Origin: an uncultured Flavobacteriales bacterium
GTDB lineage: Bacteria; Bacteroidota; Bacteroidia; Flavobacteriales_D; Sanyastnellaceae
Length of the DNA stretch: 9,898 bases
Reading direction: 5' to 3'
NCBI GenBank assembly: GCA_937897625.1
Contig: CALCNZ010000222.1
Span: 1 to 9,898, forward strand
The position numbers and the translations under genes were made by a program. Positions 1 through 7,516 of the stretch are shown one piece after another; within the stretch, counting starts at the first letter, position 1, and every line of letters begins with the position of its first letter. Under the pieces are notes generated by a model that searched no databases, was not told the DNA's origin, and worked only from the letters and a program-made list of their open reading frames with translations.

Positions 1-948
1 TTAAGCGATACCTTGTACATTCAAACAGGTTGGGAGCCAAGTGTTATTGGAACCTATACTGTTCGCGCTAGCATCGTTAGCTTAGACGCTACAGACGAGA
101 CTCCAGCTAACAACACCATGGATCATATCATTGTATATTCTACAGATGAGTACGGTCATGAAGACGAAGCTGCACTTGATGTTGAGTTAACTCCACGCGC
201 AAGCACAACCACTACTGGCGAGTTCGATCCAACCGGTTACGGTTCTTTCTTTACTTGTCCAAATGCAGGTTCTTTGGCTTACGGTTTAACTGTAGTATTC
301 GGTCCTACCTCTGACGGTGGCGCAGACTTCACAGCTTTGTTGTACGAAGGCTCTCCAAACAATGCTGCTGTTCTTGCATCACAAGATTATGTATTGAACG
401 CAGGTTGGATTGATAACGGATACCAATACTTCCCATTCGATGCGCCTTATGCATTAGATACACAAGCAAATGGTCTTTCTTATTTCTGCGGCGTATTGAA
501 TGAAAGCTCTAGCACACTTCAATTAACTTGTGCTGCTCAATCGAACAGCGATAGCGACAACTCTACTTCAGTATATGAAATGGCTGGTGACGGTACATTC
601 GTATGGTTCGGTAGCCAAAGCTTCTCACCTGCTGTTAGATTAATTCTTTCAGAACGTGTAGCTGTAGACGAGATTAGCTCTGACAACCTTACTTTCTTCC
701 AATTCGCTCCAAACCCAGCTGTATCTTCAACTCGCGTTAATTTCGAGTTAACATCTGCTGCTAACGTTGCTTACGAAGTTCGTGACATCACTGGAAAATT
801 AATCGAGTTCAAAAACTTAGGTAAATACACTCCAGGAAGAAACAACTTCGAATTAAACGTTGCTGGCTTGAATGCTGGAAACTATGAAGTTTCATTGGTA
901 ATTGGTGGATCTAGAATGTTCACTAAGACTCTTTCAGTTAAGAAATAA
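1..948 (+). CDS. T9SS-secreted protein, type A C-terminal sorting domain (5' end missing)
   Basis: The reading frame is open from the first base (Leu-Ser-Asp-Thr precede the first possible TTG at 13), so this is the last 315 residues of a longer protein whose start lies outside the window. The final ~84 residues (about 232-315) form a Por-secretion-tail domain. It opens with FAPNPA, continues through the typical VRDITGKLI strand and a turn with GLNAGNYEV, and ends in the basic stretch KTLSVKK. This domain directs cargo that has crossed the inner membrane through the type IX secretion system to the cell surface or medium. Upstream is a beta-rich region of about 150 residues starting near residue 60, rich in Ser, Thr, Asn, Gly and aromatic residues, preceded by what looks like the end of an Ig-like or CARDB-like strand module. 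I do not recognise a catalytic motif. Codon choice is strongly biased (GCT, TTC, AAC, TAC), suggesting high expression. The T9SS assignment is firm; the protein's own role is unknown. Confidence 0.9.
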   Translation, partial: LSDTLYIQTGWEPSVIGTYTVRASIVSLDATDETPANNTMDHIIVYSTDEYGHEDEAALDVELTPRASTTTTGEFDPTGYGSFFTCPNAGSLAYGLTVVFGPTSDGGADFTALLYEGSPNNAAVLASQDYVLNAGWIDNGYQYFPFDAPYALDTQANGLSYFCGVLNESSSTLQLTCAAQSNSDSDNSTSVYEMAGDGTFVWFGSQSFSPAVRLILSERVAVDEISSDNLTFFQFAPNPAVSSTRVNFELTSAANVAYEVRDITGKLIEFKNLGKYTPGRNNFELNVAGLNAGNYEVSLVIGGSRMFTKTLSVKK

Positions 949-965
949 TATTTCTTGCTAGAATG

Positions 966-993
966 AAAAGGCCACCTCCGGGTGGCCTTTTTT
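966..993. terminator. Bidirectional intrinsic terminator with UCCG tetraloop
   Basis: A perfect 11-bp stem (966-976 with 981-991) closes on the loop TCCG between a C and a G, which fits the extra-stable UNCG tetraloop class in the plus-strand transcript. A T run (987-993) follows on the plus strand. On the minus strand the same stem ends in TTTT and begins three bases past the permease stop codon. It lies between two convergent genes and probably ends both transcripts, more efficiently on the plus strand. Confidence 0.92.
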
Positions 994-994
994 A

Positions 995-2248
995 TTAATC
1001 ATATCTGAGGGCATCTATAGGATCGAGATTCGAGGCTTTCTTCGCCGGATAATATCCGGAAGCTACAGAGACCACAAAAGATATCGTAGCGCCAAGTAGC
1101 AACCACAACCACGGAATGGTGAAGCCCACTCCAATAACCAGAGAGACGATGTTTCCAATTAGAACTCCGAAAATAATTCCAATGACTCCCCCAATTTGAC
1201 CAATGAAAATAGCTTCAATCAAAAACTGCTGACGAATAATTCTAGAACTTGCTCCGATGGATTTCCGAACGCCAATTTCACGGGTTCGTTCTGTTACCGA
1301 AACCAGCATTATATTCATGAGTCCAATGCCCGCGCTGATTAAGGTAATAATGCCAATACAAATTCCTCCCAAGGTTATTCCTGAAATTAGTCCCATGAGT
1401 TGCTCAACCAAGCCATTGCTCATGTTCACTTCAAAAGAATTGTCTTCACCCGGACCATCTGCCCGAGCAACGCGCATAGCCTCTACTGCCGATTCTGTTG
1501 CCGATTCCAATTGCTTCGCCGATTTAACAGCTATGCTAATTTGATATTCCGAATTCTCATCGCCAAAGGTTTTTCGAACATTGGTTAAAGGAATTAGACA
1601 TTGATTATCTCCAGCGAATCCGAATGTATTACCCTTCTCTTTCAATACGCCAACAATCACATACGACCTTCCACTTACATCTACAGTCTGACCAATTGGT
1701 GAAACGCCTCCCTTAAAGAGTTCCTTCGCAATGTCGGCTCCACACACCATGGCGTTGGTCCCATCTTTTATTTCGAAGGAAGAAAAATTCCGGCCTTGGC
1801 TCAAAACATAAGAAGAAAGCTCGAAGTAATTGGCGTCGCAACCCAAAACCGACACGTTCGGATTGGTTTTCAAACCGCCTCGAGAGACGGTTGCTGTAGC
1901 TGAGGCAAAGACACTTAGCGAGACAATCGCATCCTCTTTAAATAACTCTTGAAACTTGCAAGCTTCATCATAAGAGATCACTTCAACCTGCTTGCTGCTT
2001 TGTCCGCGGCGCATACCTTGACGTGCATTATTTCCTGAACGTATTGAAAAGGTATTGGAGCCCAACCTCGAAAATTCCTCGCTGAGCTTACGTTCTATGC
2101 ACTTCACAGCGGTAATCATTCCTACCAAAGCTGTAATACCAATAGCAATAATAGATACCGTTAAAGTAGCCCGAAGCTTCTGACTTCTAACCGAGCCAAT
2201 GGCAGTTCTAAGATTTTCTTTGAAAGATGTCGATAAAACTCGAATCAT
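995..2248 (-). CDS. MacB/FtsX-family ABC transporter permease
   Basis: 417 residues with the usual four-helix MacB/FtsX plan. A short amphipathic N-terminus leads to TM1 (about 28-50), followed by a large periplasmic MacB-PCD-type domain (about 50-285). Three C-terminal helices (about 286-312, 340-367 and 377-398) follow. Between the first two of these is the cytoplasmic loop SVTERTREIGVRKSIGA, the signature that contacts the ABC ATPase, and the protein ends with the family's closing motif YYPAKKASNLDPIDALRYD. Relatives use ATP hydrolysis in a separate ATPase to drive mechanical movement of the periplasmic domain, for export of peptides, lipoproteins or drugs, or for signalling. The substrate cannot be told from sequence. 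Neither an ATPase nor a membrane-fusion partner lies in the window, so this copy is not next to its partners on either side. The ATG at 2248 is the first in-frame start and puts TM1 at the family's normal position. A -7-like promoter box ends four bases before it. Confidence 0.9.
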   Translation of the reverse strand: MIRVLSTSFKENLRTAIGSVRSQKLRATLTVSIIAIGITALVGMITAVKCIERKLSEEFSRLGSNTFSIRSGNNARQGMRRGQSSKQVEVISYDEACKFQELFKEDAIVSLSVFASATATVSRGGLKTNPNVSVLGCDANYFELSSYVLSQGRNFSSFEIKDGTNAMVCGADIAKELFKGGVSPIGQTVDVSGRSYVIVGVLKEKGNTFGFAGDNQCLIPLTNVRKTFGDENSEYQISIAVKSAKQLESATESAVEAMRVARADGPGEDNSFEVNMSNGLVEQLMGLISGITLGGICIGIITLISAGIGLMNIMLVSVTERTREIGVRKSIGASSRIIRQQFLIEAIFIGQIGGVIGIIFGVLIGNIVSLVIGVGFTIPWLWLLLGATISFVVSVASGYYPAKKASNLDPIDALRYD

Positions 2249-2252
2249 AAAA

Positions 2253-2260
2253 CAAAAGTA
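2253..2260 (-). promoter_or_regulatory. Bacteroidota -7 box for the ABC permease, almost touching the ATG
   Basis: Read on the minus strand this is TACTTTTG, a full match to TAnnTTTG, followed by TTTT and then the ATG. A good -33 TTG is absent at the expected distance; the best is TTA at 2283-2285. In this promoter class transcription begins a few bases after the box, so the start site should fall on or next to the A of the ATG, giving a leaderless mRNA. That start position is inferred. Confidence 0.5.
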
Positions 2261-2263
2261 GGG

Positions 2264-2294
2264 TTGTAATTCCCTCGATTCCTAACTATTTTTG
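2264..2294 (+). promoter_or_regulatory. Aconitase promoter, TTG-N20-TATTTTTG
   Basis: TTG at 2264-2266, a 20-base spacer and TATTTTTG at 2287-2294 match the Bacteroidota primary sigma factor consensus. A start site near 2299-2301 would leave an A-rich 5' leader of about 15 bases before the ATG at 2316, with no Shine-Dalgarno sequence, which is normal in this phylum. The -33 element lies three bases from the divergent permease -7 box, so the two polymerase footprints should overlap. Confidence 0.8.
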
Positions 2295-2315
2295 CAACGT
2301 AAAAATCTACAAAAA

Positions 2316-4583
2316 ATGAGTCAAGTATTCGACCTAGACATGATTAAAAACCACTACAGCAGACTTGCTGAACGAGTGGAAAACGCAAGAAAAGTTGTTG
2401 GAAAACCATTAACTTTAAGCGAGAAAATTCTTTACTCACATCTTTGGGAAGGCTCAACTGACGTGGCTTTCGGCCGCGGAAATTCATATGTAGATTTCGC
2501 ACCAGATCGCGTTGCAATGCAAGACGCAACTGCTCAAATGGCTTTGTTGCAATTCATGCAAGCGGGTAGAAAAAAAGTAGCCGTTCCGTCTACTGTACAC
2601 TGCGACCATTTGATTCAAGCACGCGTGGGTTCAACCACAGACTTGAGCGATTCATTGGTTAAAAACAACGAAGTTTTCAATTTCCTTTCAACCATTTCCA
2701 ACAAATACGGAATTGGCTTTTGGAAACCTGGTGCTGGTATCATTCACCAAGTAGTACTTGAAAACTACGCATTCCCTGGCGGATTAATGATTGGGACCGA
2801 CTCGCACACCGTGAATGCTGGAGGCCTTGGCATGATTGCCATTGGTGTAGGTGGTGCAGATGCTATGGATGTTATGGCCGGCATGGCTTGGGAATTGAAA
2901 TTCCCAAAATTGATTGGTATTAAACTCACAGGTAAGCTTAGCGGATGGTGTTCTGCTAAAGATGTTATTTTAAAGGTAGCTGGAATACTTACCGTGAAAG
3001 GTGGAACCGGTTGCATTGTAGAATATTTCGGTGAAGGCGCTACTTCGTTGTCTTGCACTGGAAAAGGAACCATCTGTAACATGGGTGCTGAAATTGGAGC
3101 AACCACTTCAACTTTCGGATACGACAACAGCATGGAGAAATACTTGCGCTCTACAGGTCGCCCTGAAGTGGCAGACCTTGCGAACAACATTCGTGAGCAC
3201 TTAACCGGAGATGCAGAAGTTTATGCAAATCCTGAAATGTATTTCGATCAAGTTCTTGAAATTAATCTCGATGAATTAGAACCATACATCAACGGTCCTT
3301 TCACTCCAGATCTAGCAACGCCAATTTCTAAAATGAAAGAGGCTGCTGCTGCGAACGATTGGCCCATTAAAGTTGAAGCAGGACTTATCGGGTCTTGCAC
3401 CAACAGTTCATATGAAGACATTTCACGCGCTGCATCTCTTGCAAAACAAGCGGCAGAAAAAGGAATTGAACCAAAAGCAGAATTCAGTATTACACCTGGT
3501 TCTGAAAAAGTTCGTTACACGATTGAGCGTGACGGATTAATTGAAACTTTCTCTAAAATTGGAGCGAAAGTTTTTGCGAATGCTTGCGGACCATGCATTG
3601 GTATGTGGGCTAGAGCAGGTGCTGAAAAGAAAGAACGCAACACCATCGTTCACTCGTTCAACCGTAACTTTTCTGCACGTCAAGACGGAAATCCAAACAC
3701 GCTTGCCTTCGTCGCTTCACCAGAAATTACAACAGCATTGGCCATTGCTGGTGATTTAACATTCAACCCTTTGACCGATTCATTAACGAATGCGAAAGGT
3801 GAACAAGTGATGTTCGATGCCCCAACCGGATTCGAATTACCACCACTTGGTTTCGAAGTGAAAGATGCCGGATACCAAGCCCCAGCAGAAGATGGAAGTG
3901 CGATTGAAATTGCAGTTGCTCCAGATAGCGAGCGTCTTCAATTGCTAGCGCCATTCTCTGATTGGGACGGTCACAATATTGAGAACGCGCGTGTTTTGAT
4001 TAAGGCTAAAGGAAAATGTACAACAGACCATATTTCAATGGCTGGACAATGGTTGCGTTTCCGTGGTCACTTAGATAACATCGCCAACAACACGTTAATT
4101 GGCGCAACCAACTTCTTCAACGGAGAACAGAACAAAGTAAAAAATCAAATCACGGGTGAATACGCTGAAGTACCAACGGTACAACGTGCATACAAAGCGG
4201 CTGGTGTTCCTTCAATCGTTGTAGGAGATCACAACTATGGTGAAGGATCTTCTCGTGAGCACGCCGCTATGCAACCACGTCACCTTGGTGTTCGTGCAAT
4301 TCTTGTGAAAAGCTTTGCGCGTATTCACGAAACAAACTTGAAGAAGCAAGGTATGTTGGCGTTAACTTTTGCTAACGAAGCTGACTACGACAAGATTCAA
4401 GAAAACGACAAGATCAATTTCATTGATTTAGTGAATTTCACTGCTGGAAAACCTTTGACTTTGGAGTTGGTTCATGAAGATGGTTCGAAAGAAAACATCT
4501 CAGTGAATCACACCTACAATGCTCAACAAATTGAGTGGTTCAAAGCCGGTGGAGCATTGAACTTAATTAGAAAATCACTTTAA
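2316..4583 (+). CDS. acn: Aconitate hydratase, mitochondrial type
   Basis: 755-residue aconitase that interconverts citrate and isocitrate through cis-aconitate in the TCA cycle, in the cytoplasm. The three iron-sulfur ligands are visible: Cys361 in GSCTNSS, and Cys424 and Cys427 in ACGPCIGMW. The active-site loop GEGSSREHAA places the catalytic serine at 645 or 646 and the substrate-binding arginine at 647. These positions keep the spacing of the mitochondrial enzyme, and the length and the HSFNRNFSARQDGNP segment also fit that group rather than bacterial AcnA (about 890) or AcnB (about 860). The swivelling C-terminal domain begins after the linker near residues 510-530. A TTG 24 bases upstream (2292) is in frame but lies inside the promoter -7 box, so the ATG at 2316 (MSQVFDLDM) is taken as the start. 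The gene stands alone between its own promoter and terminator. The symbol is used generically for this family. Confidence 0.97.
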   Translation: MSQVFDLDMIKNHYSRLAERVENARKVVGKPLTLSEKILYSHLWEGSTDVAFGRGNSYVDFAPDRVAMQDATAQMALLQFMQAGRKKVAVPSTVHCDHLIQARVGSTTDLSDSLVKNNEVFNFLSTISNKYGIGFWKPGAGIIHQVVLENYAFPGGLMIGTDSHTVNAGGLGMIAIGVGGADAMDVMAGMAWELKFPKLIGIKLTGKLSGWCSAKDVILKVAGILTVKGGTGCIVEYFGEGATSLSCTGKGTICNMGAEIGATTSTFGYDNSMEKYLRSTGRPEVADLANNIREHLTGDAEVYANPEMYFDQVLEINLDELEPYINGPFTPDLATPISKMKEAAAANDWPIKVEAGLIGSCTNSSYEDISRAASLAKQAAEKGIEPKAEFSITPGSEKVRYTIERDGLIETFSKIGAKVFANACGPCIGMWARAGAEKKERNTIVHSFNRNFSARQDGNPNTLAFVASPEITTALAIAGDLTFNPLTDSLTNAKGEQVMFDAPTGFELPPLGFEVKDAGYQAPAEDGSAIEIAVAPDSERLQLLAPFSDWDGHNIENARVLIKAKGKCTTDHISMAGQWLRFRGHLDNIANNTLIGATNFFNGEQNKVKNQITGEYAEVPTVQRAYKAAGVPSIVVGDHNYGEGSSREHAAMQPRHLGVRAILVKSFARIHETNLKKQGMLALTFANEADYDKIQENDKINFIDLVNFTAGKPLTLELVHEDGSKENISVNHTYNAQQIEWFKAGGALNLIRKSL

Positions 4584-4592
4584 AATGAACAG

Positions 4593-4621
4593 AAAAGGAC
4601 TTGTTAAAGTCCTTTTTTTTT
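4593..4621 (+). terminator. Intrinsic terminator after aconitase
   Basis: A 10-bp perfect stem (4593-4602 with 4607-4616) with loop GTTA, followed by a T run to 4621. It begins nine bases after the aconitase stop and ends only 12 bases before the ATG of the next gene. The lipoprotein transcript must therefore either come from readthrough or start within this narrow stretch. Confidence 0.88.
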
Positions 4622-4633
4622 AATCTTCGTATT

Positions 4634-5011
4634 ATGAAAAATCTACTCTATTTCTTTTTTGCGTTTACATTCTTTGCTTGCGGAAATGCCACTCCGAATG
4701 CTGAAGCTACCCCTGCAGCAACAACAAACACGGTTGTAGATGGAACCAACAAAACAGAAGCGGTTCTATCGATTAGCGGCATGACATGCGCGGCTGGTTG
4801 TGGTGGAAAAATTCAAAAAGAACTTCAAGGTATTCAAGGTGTTGTGGCAACCTCTTTGGATTTCGTTGAAGACCGCGATGTGAATGTGGTGAAAGTGGAA
4901 TTCGATCCAAATGTGGTGAAGGAAACAGACATGACGAACGTTGTGAATACTATAGCCGATGGTCAATACCACGTTGTGAAAGCAGAAATAATTTCGCACA
5001 AAGCTTCTTAA
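4634..5011 (+). CDS. Heavy-metal-associated (HMA) domain lipoprotein
   Basis: 125 residues. The N-terminus MKNLLYFFFAFTFFAC reads as a lipoprotein signal peptide with lipidated Cys16. The lipobox has Phe at -3, a little unusual. A flexible Ala/Thr/Pro/Asn linker (about 17-42) precedes a ferredoxin-like HMA domain (about 43-120). Its metal motif is GMTCAAGC, with Cys52 and Cys56 separated by three residues instead of the classic two. Such domains bind copper or similar soft metals. Here it would sit in the periplasm tethered to a membrane. No acidic cluster follows Cys16, so the Bacteroidota surface-export signal is not apparent. An upstream in-frame TTG (4601) lies in the terminator hairpin, so the ATG at 4634 is used. 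Its stop overlaps the heme A synthase start (TAATG), suggesting translational coupling and a link to cytochrome oxidase copper or heme maturation; that role is inferred. Confidence 0.88.
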   Translation: MKNLLYFFFAFTFFACGNATPNAEATPAATTNTVVDGTNKTEAVLSISGMTCAAGCGGKIQKELQGIQGVVATSLDFVEDRDVNVVKVEFDPNVVKETDMTNVVNTIADGQYHVVKAEIISHKAS

Positions 5012-6057
5012 TGTCTACCCTTCAGCAAACAAAAAAAAGACTGAATACAGTAGGCAAAATAGGCCTTATCTGTATGTTCCTCATTATTATTGCGGGCAGC
5101 TTTGTTCGCATCACAGGCAGCGGAATGGGTTGTCCAGACTGGCCGAAATGCTTCGGGTATTACATTCCTCCTACTGATATTTCAACGGTTCAGTTGCAAG
5201 AGGGAAGACATTATTCCAAAGGTCAAATGGTTATTCACAACGACACCTTGTGGTTCACTGAACGAGATTTTATCTACTCTCCCGATTTCTGGAAAACGAA
5301 TTTTGGAGCCGAGGCCGCGTTAAAAGTTTATCCAAAACATCAATACGCAGAATTCAACGCTTTTCATACGTGGACTGAATACATTAATCGTTTGCTCACA
5401 GGTCTGCTCGGATTGCCCATTTTAGTAATGGCATTTCTTTCCATGTTGTACTACAAAAAATCCAATGATTTTTGGCCTGTACTCTACTCTGTATTTGCAA
5501 TTGTCATGATTCTTTTTGAAGCCTGGTTGGGTAAAATGGTGGTTGACAAAAATCTGAATACATCTACCATTACGCTACACATGGTGGGATCTTTGGGAAT
5601 TTTACTGAGTTTGCTCTTTCTTATTCGCAGAACCAGCGAAAAACCTTCAATACAAATTCCAGCTGTGCTTCGAAAAGCACTTTCCTTTTTCTTCTTAATT
5701 CATTTGGTTCAACTCTTACTAGGAACCCAGGTAAGAGAATCGGTTGACTTACTTCTAGAAAATGGAATAGGAAGAAATATTATTATTGAAAATTTACCAG
5801 ACGGATTCAAAATACACAGAAGCTTTTCCATCTTAATTGTTATTTTGGCAACCCTGATGTATTTACAATACAAGCGATTGGAAATAAAACCACGCAAATT
5901 TACCTTCCTGTTTATTGTTCTTGGATTTGAAATACTTTTCGGCGTAAGCCTTGCCTACCTTGGCTTGCCCGCATTTCTTCAACCGTTACATTTACTTTTT
6001 TCCATCATACTTTTCGCCCTCAGCGGAATGTTATTACTGGAATCTCGAAAGAAATAA
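5011..6057 (+). CDS. ctaA: Heme A synthase, COX15/CtaA family
   Basis: 348-residue polytopic membrane protein with about eight helices. The family oxidises the C8 methyl group of heme O to make heme A for aa3-type cytochrome oxidases. Helix 1 (about 15-33) leads into RITGSGMGCPDWPKC, with the conserved Cys pair at 41 and 47 in the first outer loop. Likely heme-ligand histidines are His190 (ITLHMVGS), His269 (KIHRSF) and His327 (PLHLLF). The fourth, which in Bacillus CtaA lies in EYSHR, is replaced here: the segment reads HTWTEYINR, keeping Glu123 but having Asn126 at the ligand position. His119 lies four residues before the Glu. The first outer loop is long, about 75 residues between Cys47 and Glu123, against about 15 in Bacillus. 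The second Cys pair seen in Bacillus CtaA (loop before His269) is absent. Its ATG overlaps the preceding stop codon by one base. No heme O synthase or oxidase gene is in view. Confidence 0.92.
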   Translation: MSTLQQTKKRLNTVGKIGLICMFLIIIAGSFVRITGSGMGCPDWPKCFGYYIPPTDISTVQLQEGRHYSKGQMVIHNDTLWFTERDFIYSPDFWKTNFGAEAALKVYPKHQYAEFNAFHTWTEYINRLLTGLLGLPILVMAFLSMLYYKKSNDFWPVLYSVFAIVMILFEAWLGKMVVDKNLNTSTITLHMVGSLGILLSLLFLIRRTSEKPSIQIPAVLRKALSFFFLIHLVQLLLGTQVRESVDLLLENGIGRNIIIENLPDGFKIHRSFSILIVILATLMYLQYKRLEIKPRKFTFLFIVLGFEILFGVSLAYLGLPAFLQPLHLLFSIILFALSGMLLLESRKK

Positions 6058-6105
6058 ACACTTCATTTAGTTTTTAACATTCCTTAATTTACTTTGGTCG
6101 ACCTT

Positions 6106-6113
6106 TATCTTTG
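6106..6113 (+). promoter_or_regulatory. Probable -7 box for the membrane propeller gene
   Basis: TATCTTTG matches TAnnTTTG and lies 17 bases before the ATG at 6131. A weak -33 element, TTA at 6084-6086, lies 19 bases upstream. The pentamer CTTTG occurs three times nearby (6092, 6109 and 6116), so the exact box is not certain. No terminator hairpin is visible after heme A synthase, so some readthrough into this gene is possible. Confidence 0.55.
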
Positions 6114-6130
6114 ACCTTTGTAATTAGGAA

Positions 6131-7516
6131 ATGAAAGGTATATGCTTTTTGCTTTGGTTAACTTTTTATTGCTTGATTTCAAGCGCTCAGGAAAGTGTGC
6201 CTATACGTTTAAAGCAGCTTAAGCCGGACAGAAAGTTGGTTAATTTTCTAGGCCTAGATTCACTTCAACAGACTAAACCAAACATCAACTACCAACTTAT
6301 TCTTTCGCATGGAAAATGGTACGCGATCGGAAATGGCGATGGTCAAGTTTTCACAGCAGAAAATAATAGCTGGAAAAGAATAGACAACACGCGTTTGGAG
6401 GGATACCATTACAATGCTTTTTTATTCGATTGCAACGGAACCCTTATGAAATATGGCGGTTACGGATTCTGGAGAAATCATGGGATGTTTGTTTACTTTC
6501 ATGAGCCGAGCGGTGATTGGAAAATTCAACCCAGTGATAGAGACCTTCCATTTAGTGGTGACCTCGCTTACTTCAGCAGAAAAGAAAATAGTCTTTACGC
6601 CTTCGGAAATTTCATTTTCAACCAATCGATGAGCGAAGAGAAAAAATTTCTCGATAGCCTCTACCGCATTGATTTACTCACTATGAAATGGGAGAATCTC
6701 GGCAAGCTCAATTATACACTTATCGATGAATATCATCTCCATTACCGCTTGGCAACGCTTTCCAATAATTCAGGTTGTTTTGTATTACCTATTAGCTCTG
6801 ATTCGACTGCCATTTTCTTGAATTTCACAACACGGGAATATTCCATTTATAATTCAAAAAACAACGTTCGACTTTTTCACTTCTTTCGCGAATTACCCGC
6901 CAACCAACAATTGTATTCCGACGATTATGGTTTGAAAATTCTTTCCACAGATTCCATCGTTGTCCTAGACTCTATTCCTTGGGAAAGCGCTTTGGCCGGA
7001 CCGGCTGAAACATCTCGTTTGGTAGATTCTCAAACACCAACGGTTAACTTCCGTTATTACATAATACTCGGAATTGGTGGATTAGCTTTCGGAATAATCG
7101 TTCTGTTGTATTTAAACAAAAGAAAAAAAGCAAAACTCACTTTCCATAAAAGTCAAACGCCTCAACTCTTTTCTAAGACTCTGGATCTTTCCATTTCCAA
7201 CACCATCATCTTTGAAGGGGCCATGTACCCCATTGAATCCATGGATTATTTAGTCGTTCAAAAACTTGCGAAGCAAGATGCCTCAACCCTTGATTTAAAC
7301 GAATGGTTAGGTTTAGAAAACAAGCAACCGGAAAATCAAAAAAAGCAGCGTGCCGAATGGATTAAACGAATGAACACTTTTTTTAATTCCATTGGTTTCA
7401 AAGAGGAAGCTTTTCTTCGAGAAAGGCAGGAAACAGATAAGCGAATGTTCGTATACAAAATGAACATCATTCTTAAAGGAAACGCGGAAGACAATTCAGC
7501 CGACTTCCAGAAATAG
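6131..7516 (+). CDS. Unrecognised single-pass membrane protein, kelch-like periplasmic part and cytoplasmic C-terminal domain
   Basis: 461 residues. I do not recognise a named family. A signal peptide (about 1-19, ending SSAQ) is followed by a region of about 285 residues with repeated kelch-like blades: WYAIGNGDGQVF then NNSWKRI, LMKYGGYGFW then GDWKIQ, LYAFGNFIF then MKWENLG. These suggest a beta-propeller in the periplasm. One transmembrane helix spans about 309-329, followed by the basic stop-transfer stretch KRKKAK. The last ~125 residues should be cytoplasmic. They contain a helical segment (EWLGLENKQPENQKKQRAEW and on) and an ending with alternating charged and aromatic residues (ETDKRMFVYKMNI), which resembles the recognition helix and wing of a winged-helix domain. 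That resemblance is impressionistic. If right, the protein would be a membrane-bound one-component sensor; otherwise a structural or adaptor protein. It has its own probable promoter. Gene reality is well supported by length and topology; function is not known. Confidence 0.8.
   Translation: MKGICFLLWLTFYCLISSAQESVPIRLKQLKPDRKLVNFLGLDSLQQTKPNINYQLILSHGKWYAIGNGDGQVFTAENNSWKRIDNTRLEGYHYNAFLFDCNGTLMKYGGYGFWRNHGMFVYFHEPSGDWKIQPSDRDLPFSGDLAYFSRKENSLYAFGNFIFNQSMSEEKKFLDSLYRIDLLTMKWENLGKLNYTLIDEYHLHYRLATLSNNSGCFVLPISSDSTAIFLNFTTREYSIYNSKNNVRLFHFFRELPANQQLYSDDYGLKILSTDSIVVLDSIPWESALAGPAETSRLVDSQTPTVNFRYYIILGIGGLAFGIIVLLYLNKRKKAKLTFHKSQTPQLFSKTLDLSISNTIIFEGAMYPIESMDYLVVQKLAKQDASTLDLNEWLGLENKQPENQKKQRAEWIKRMNTFFNSIGFKEEAFLRERQETDKRMFVYKMNIILKGNAEDNSADFQK

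Noticed and set aside
2292..2315. Upstream TTG start extending aconitase by eight residues
   Set aside because: The TTG is part of the -7 box TATTTTTG, so it would not be in the transcript.
2765..3190. 141-codon open frame on the minus strand inside aconitase, and the other long antisense or alternate frames within the genes
   Set aside because: They lie inside well-supported genes, have unnatural compositions and no plausible start context.
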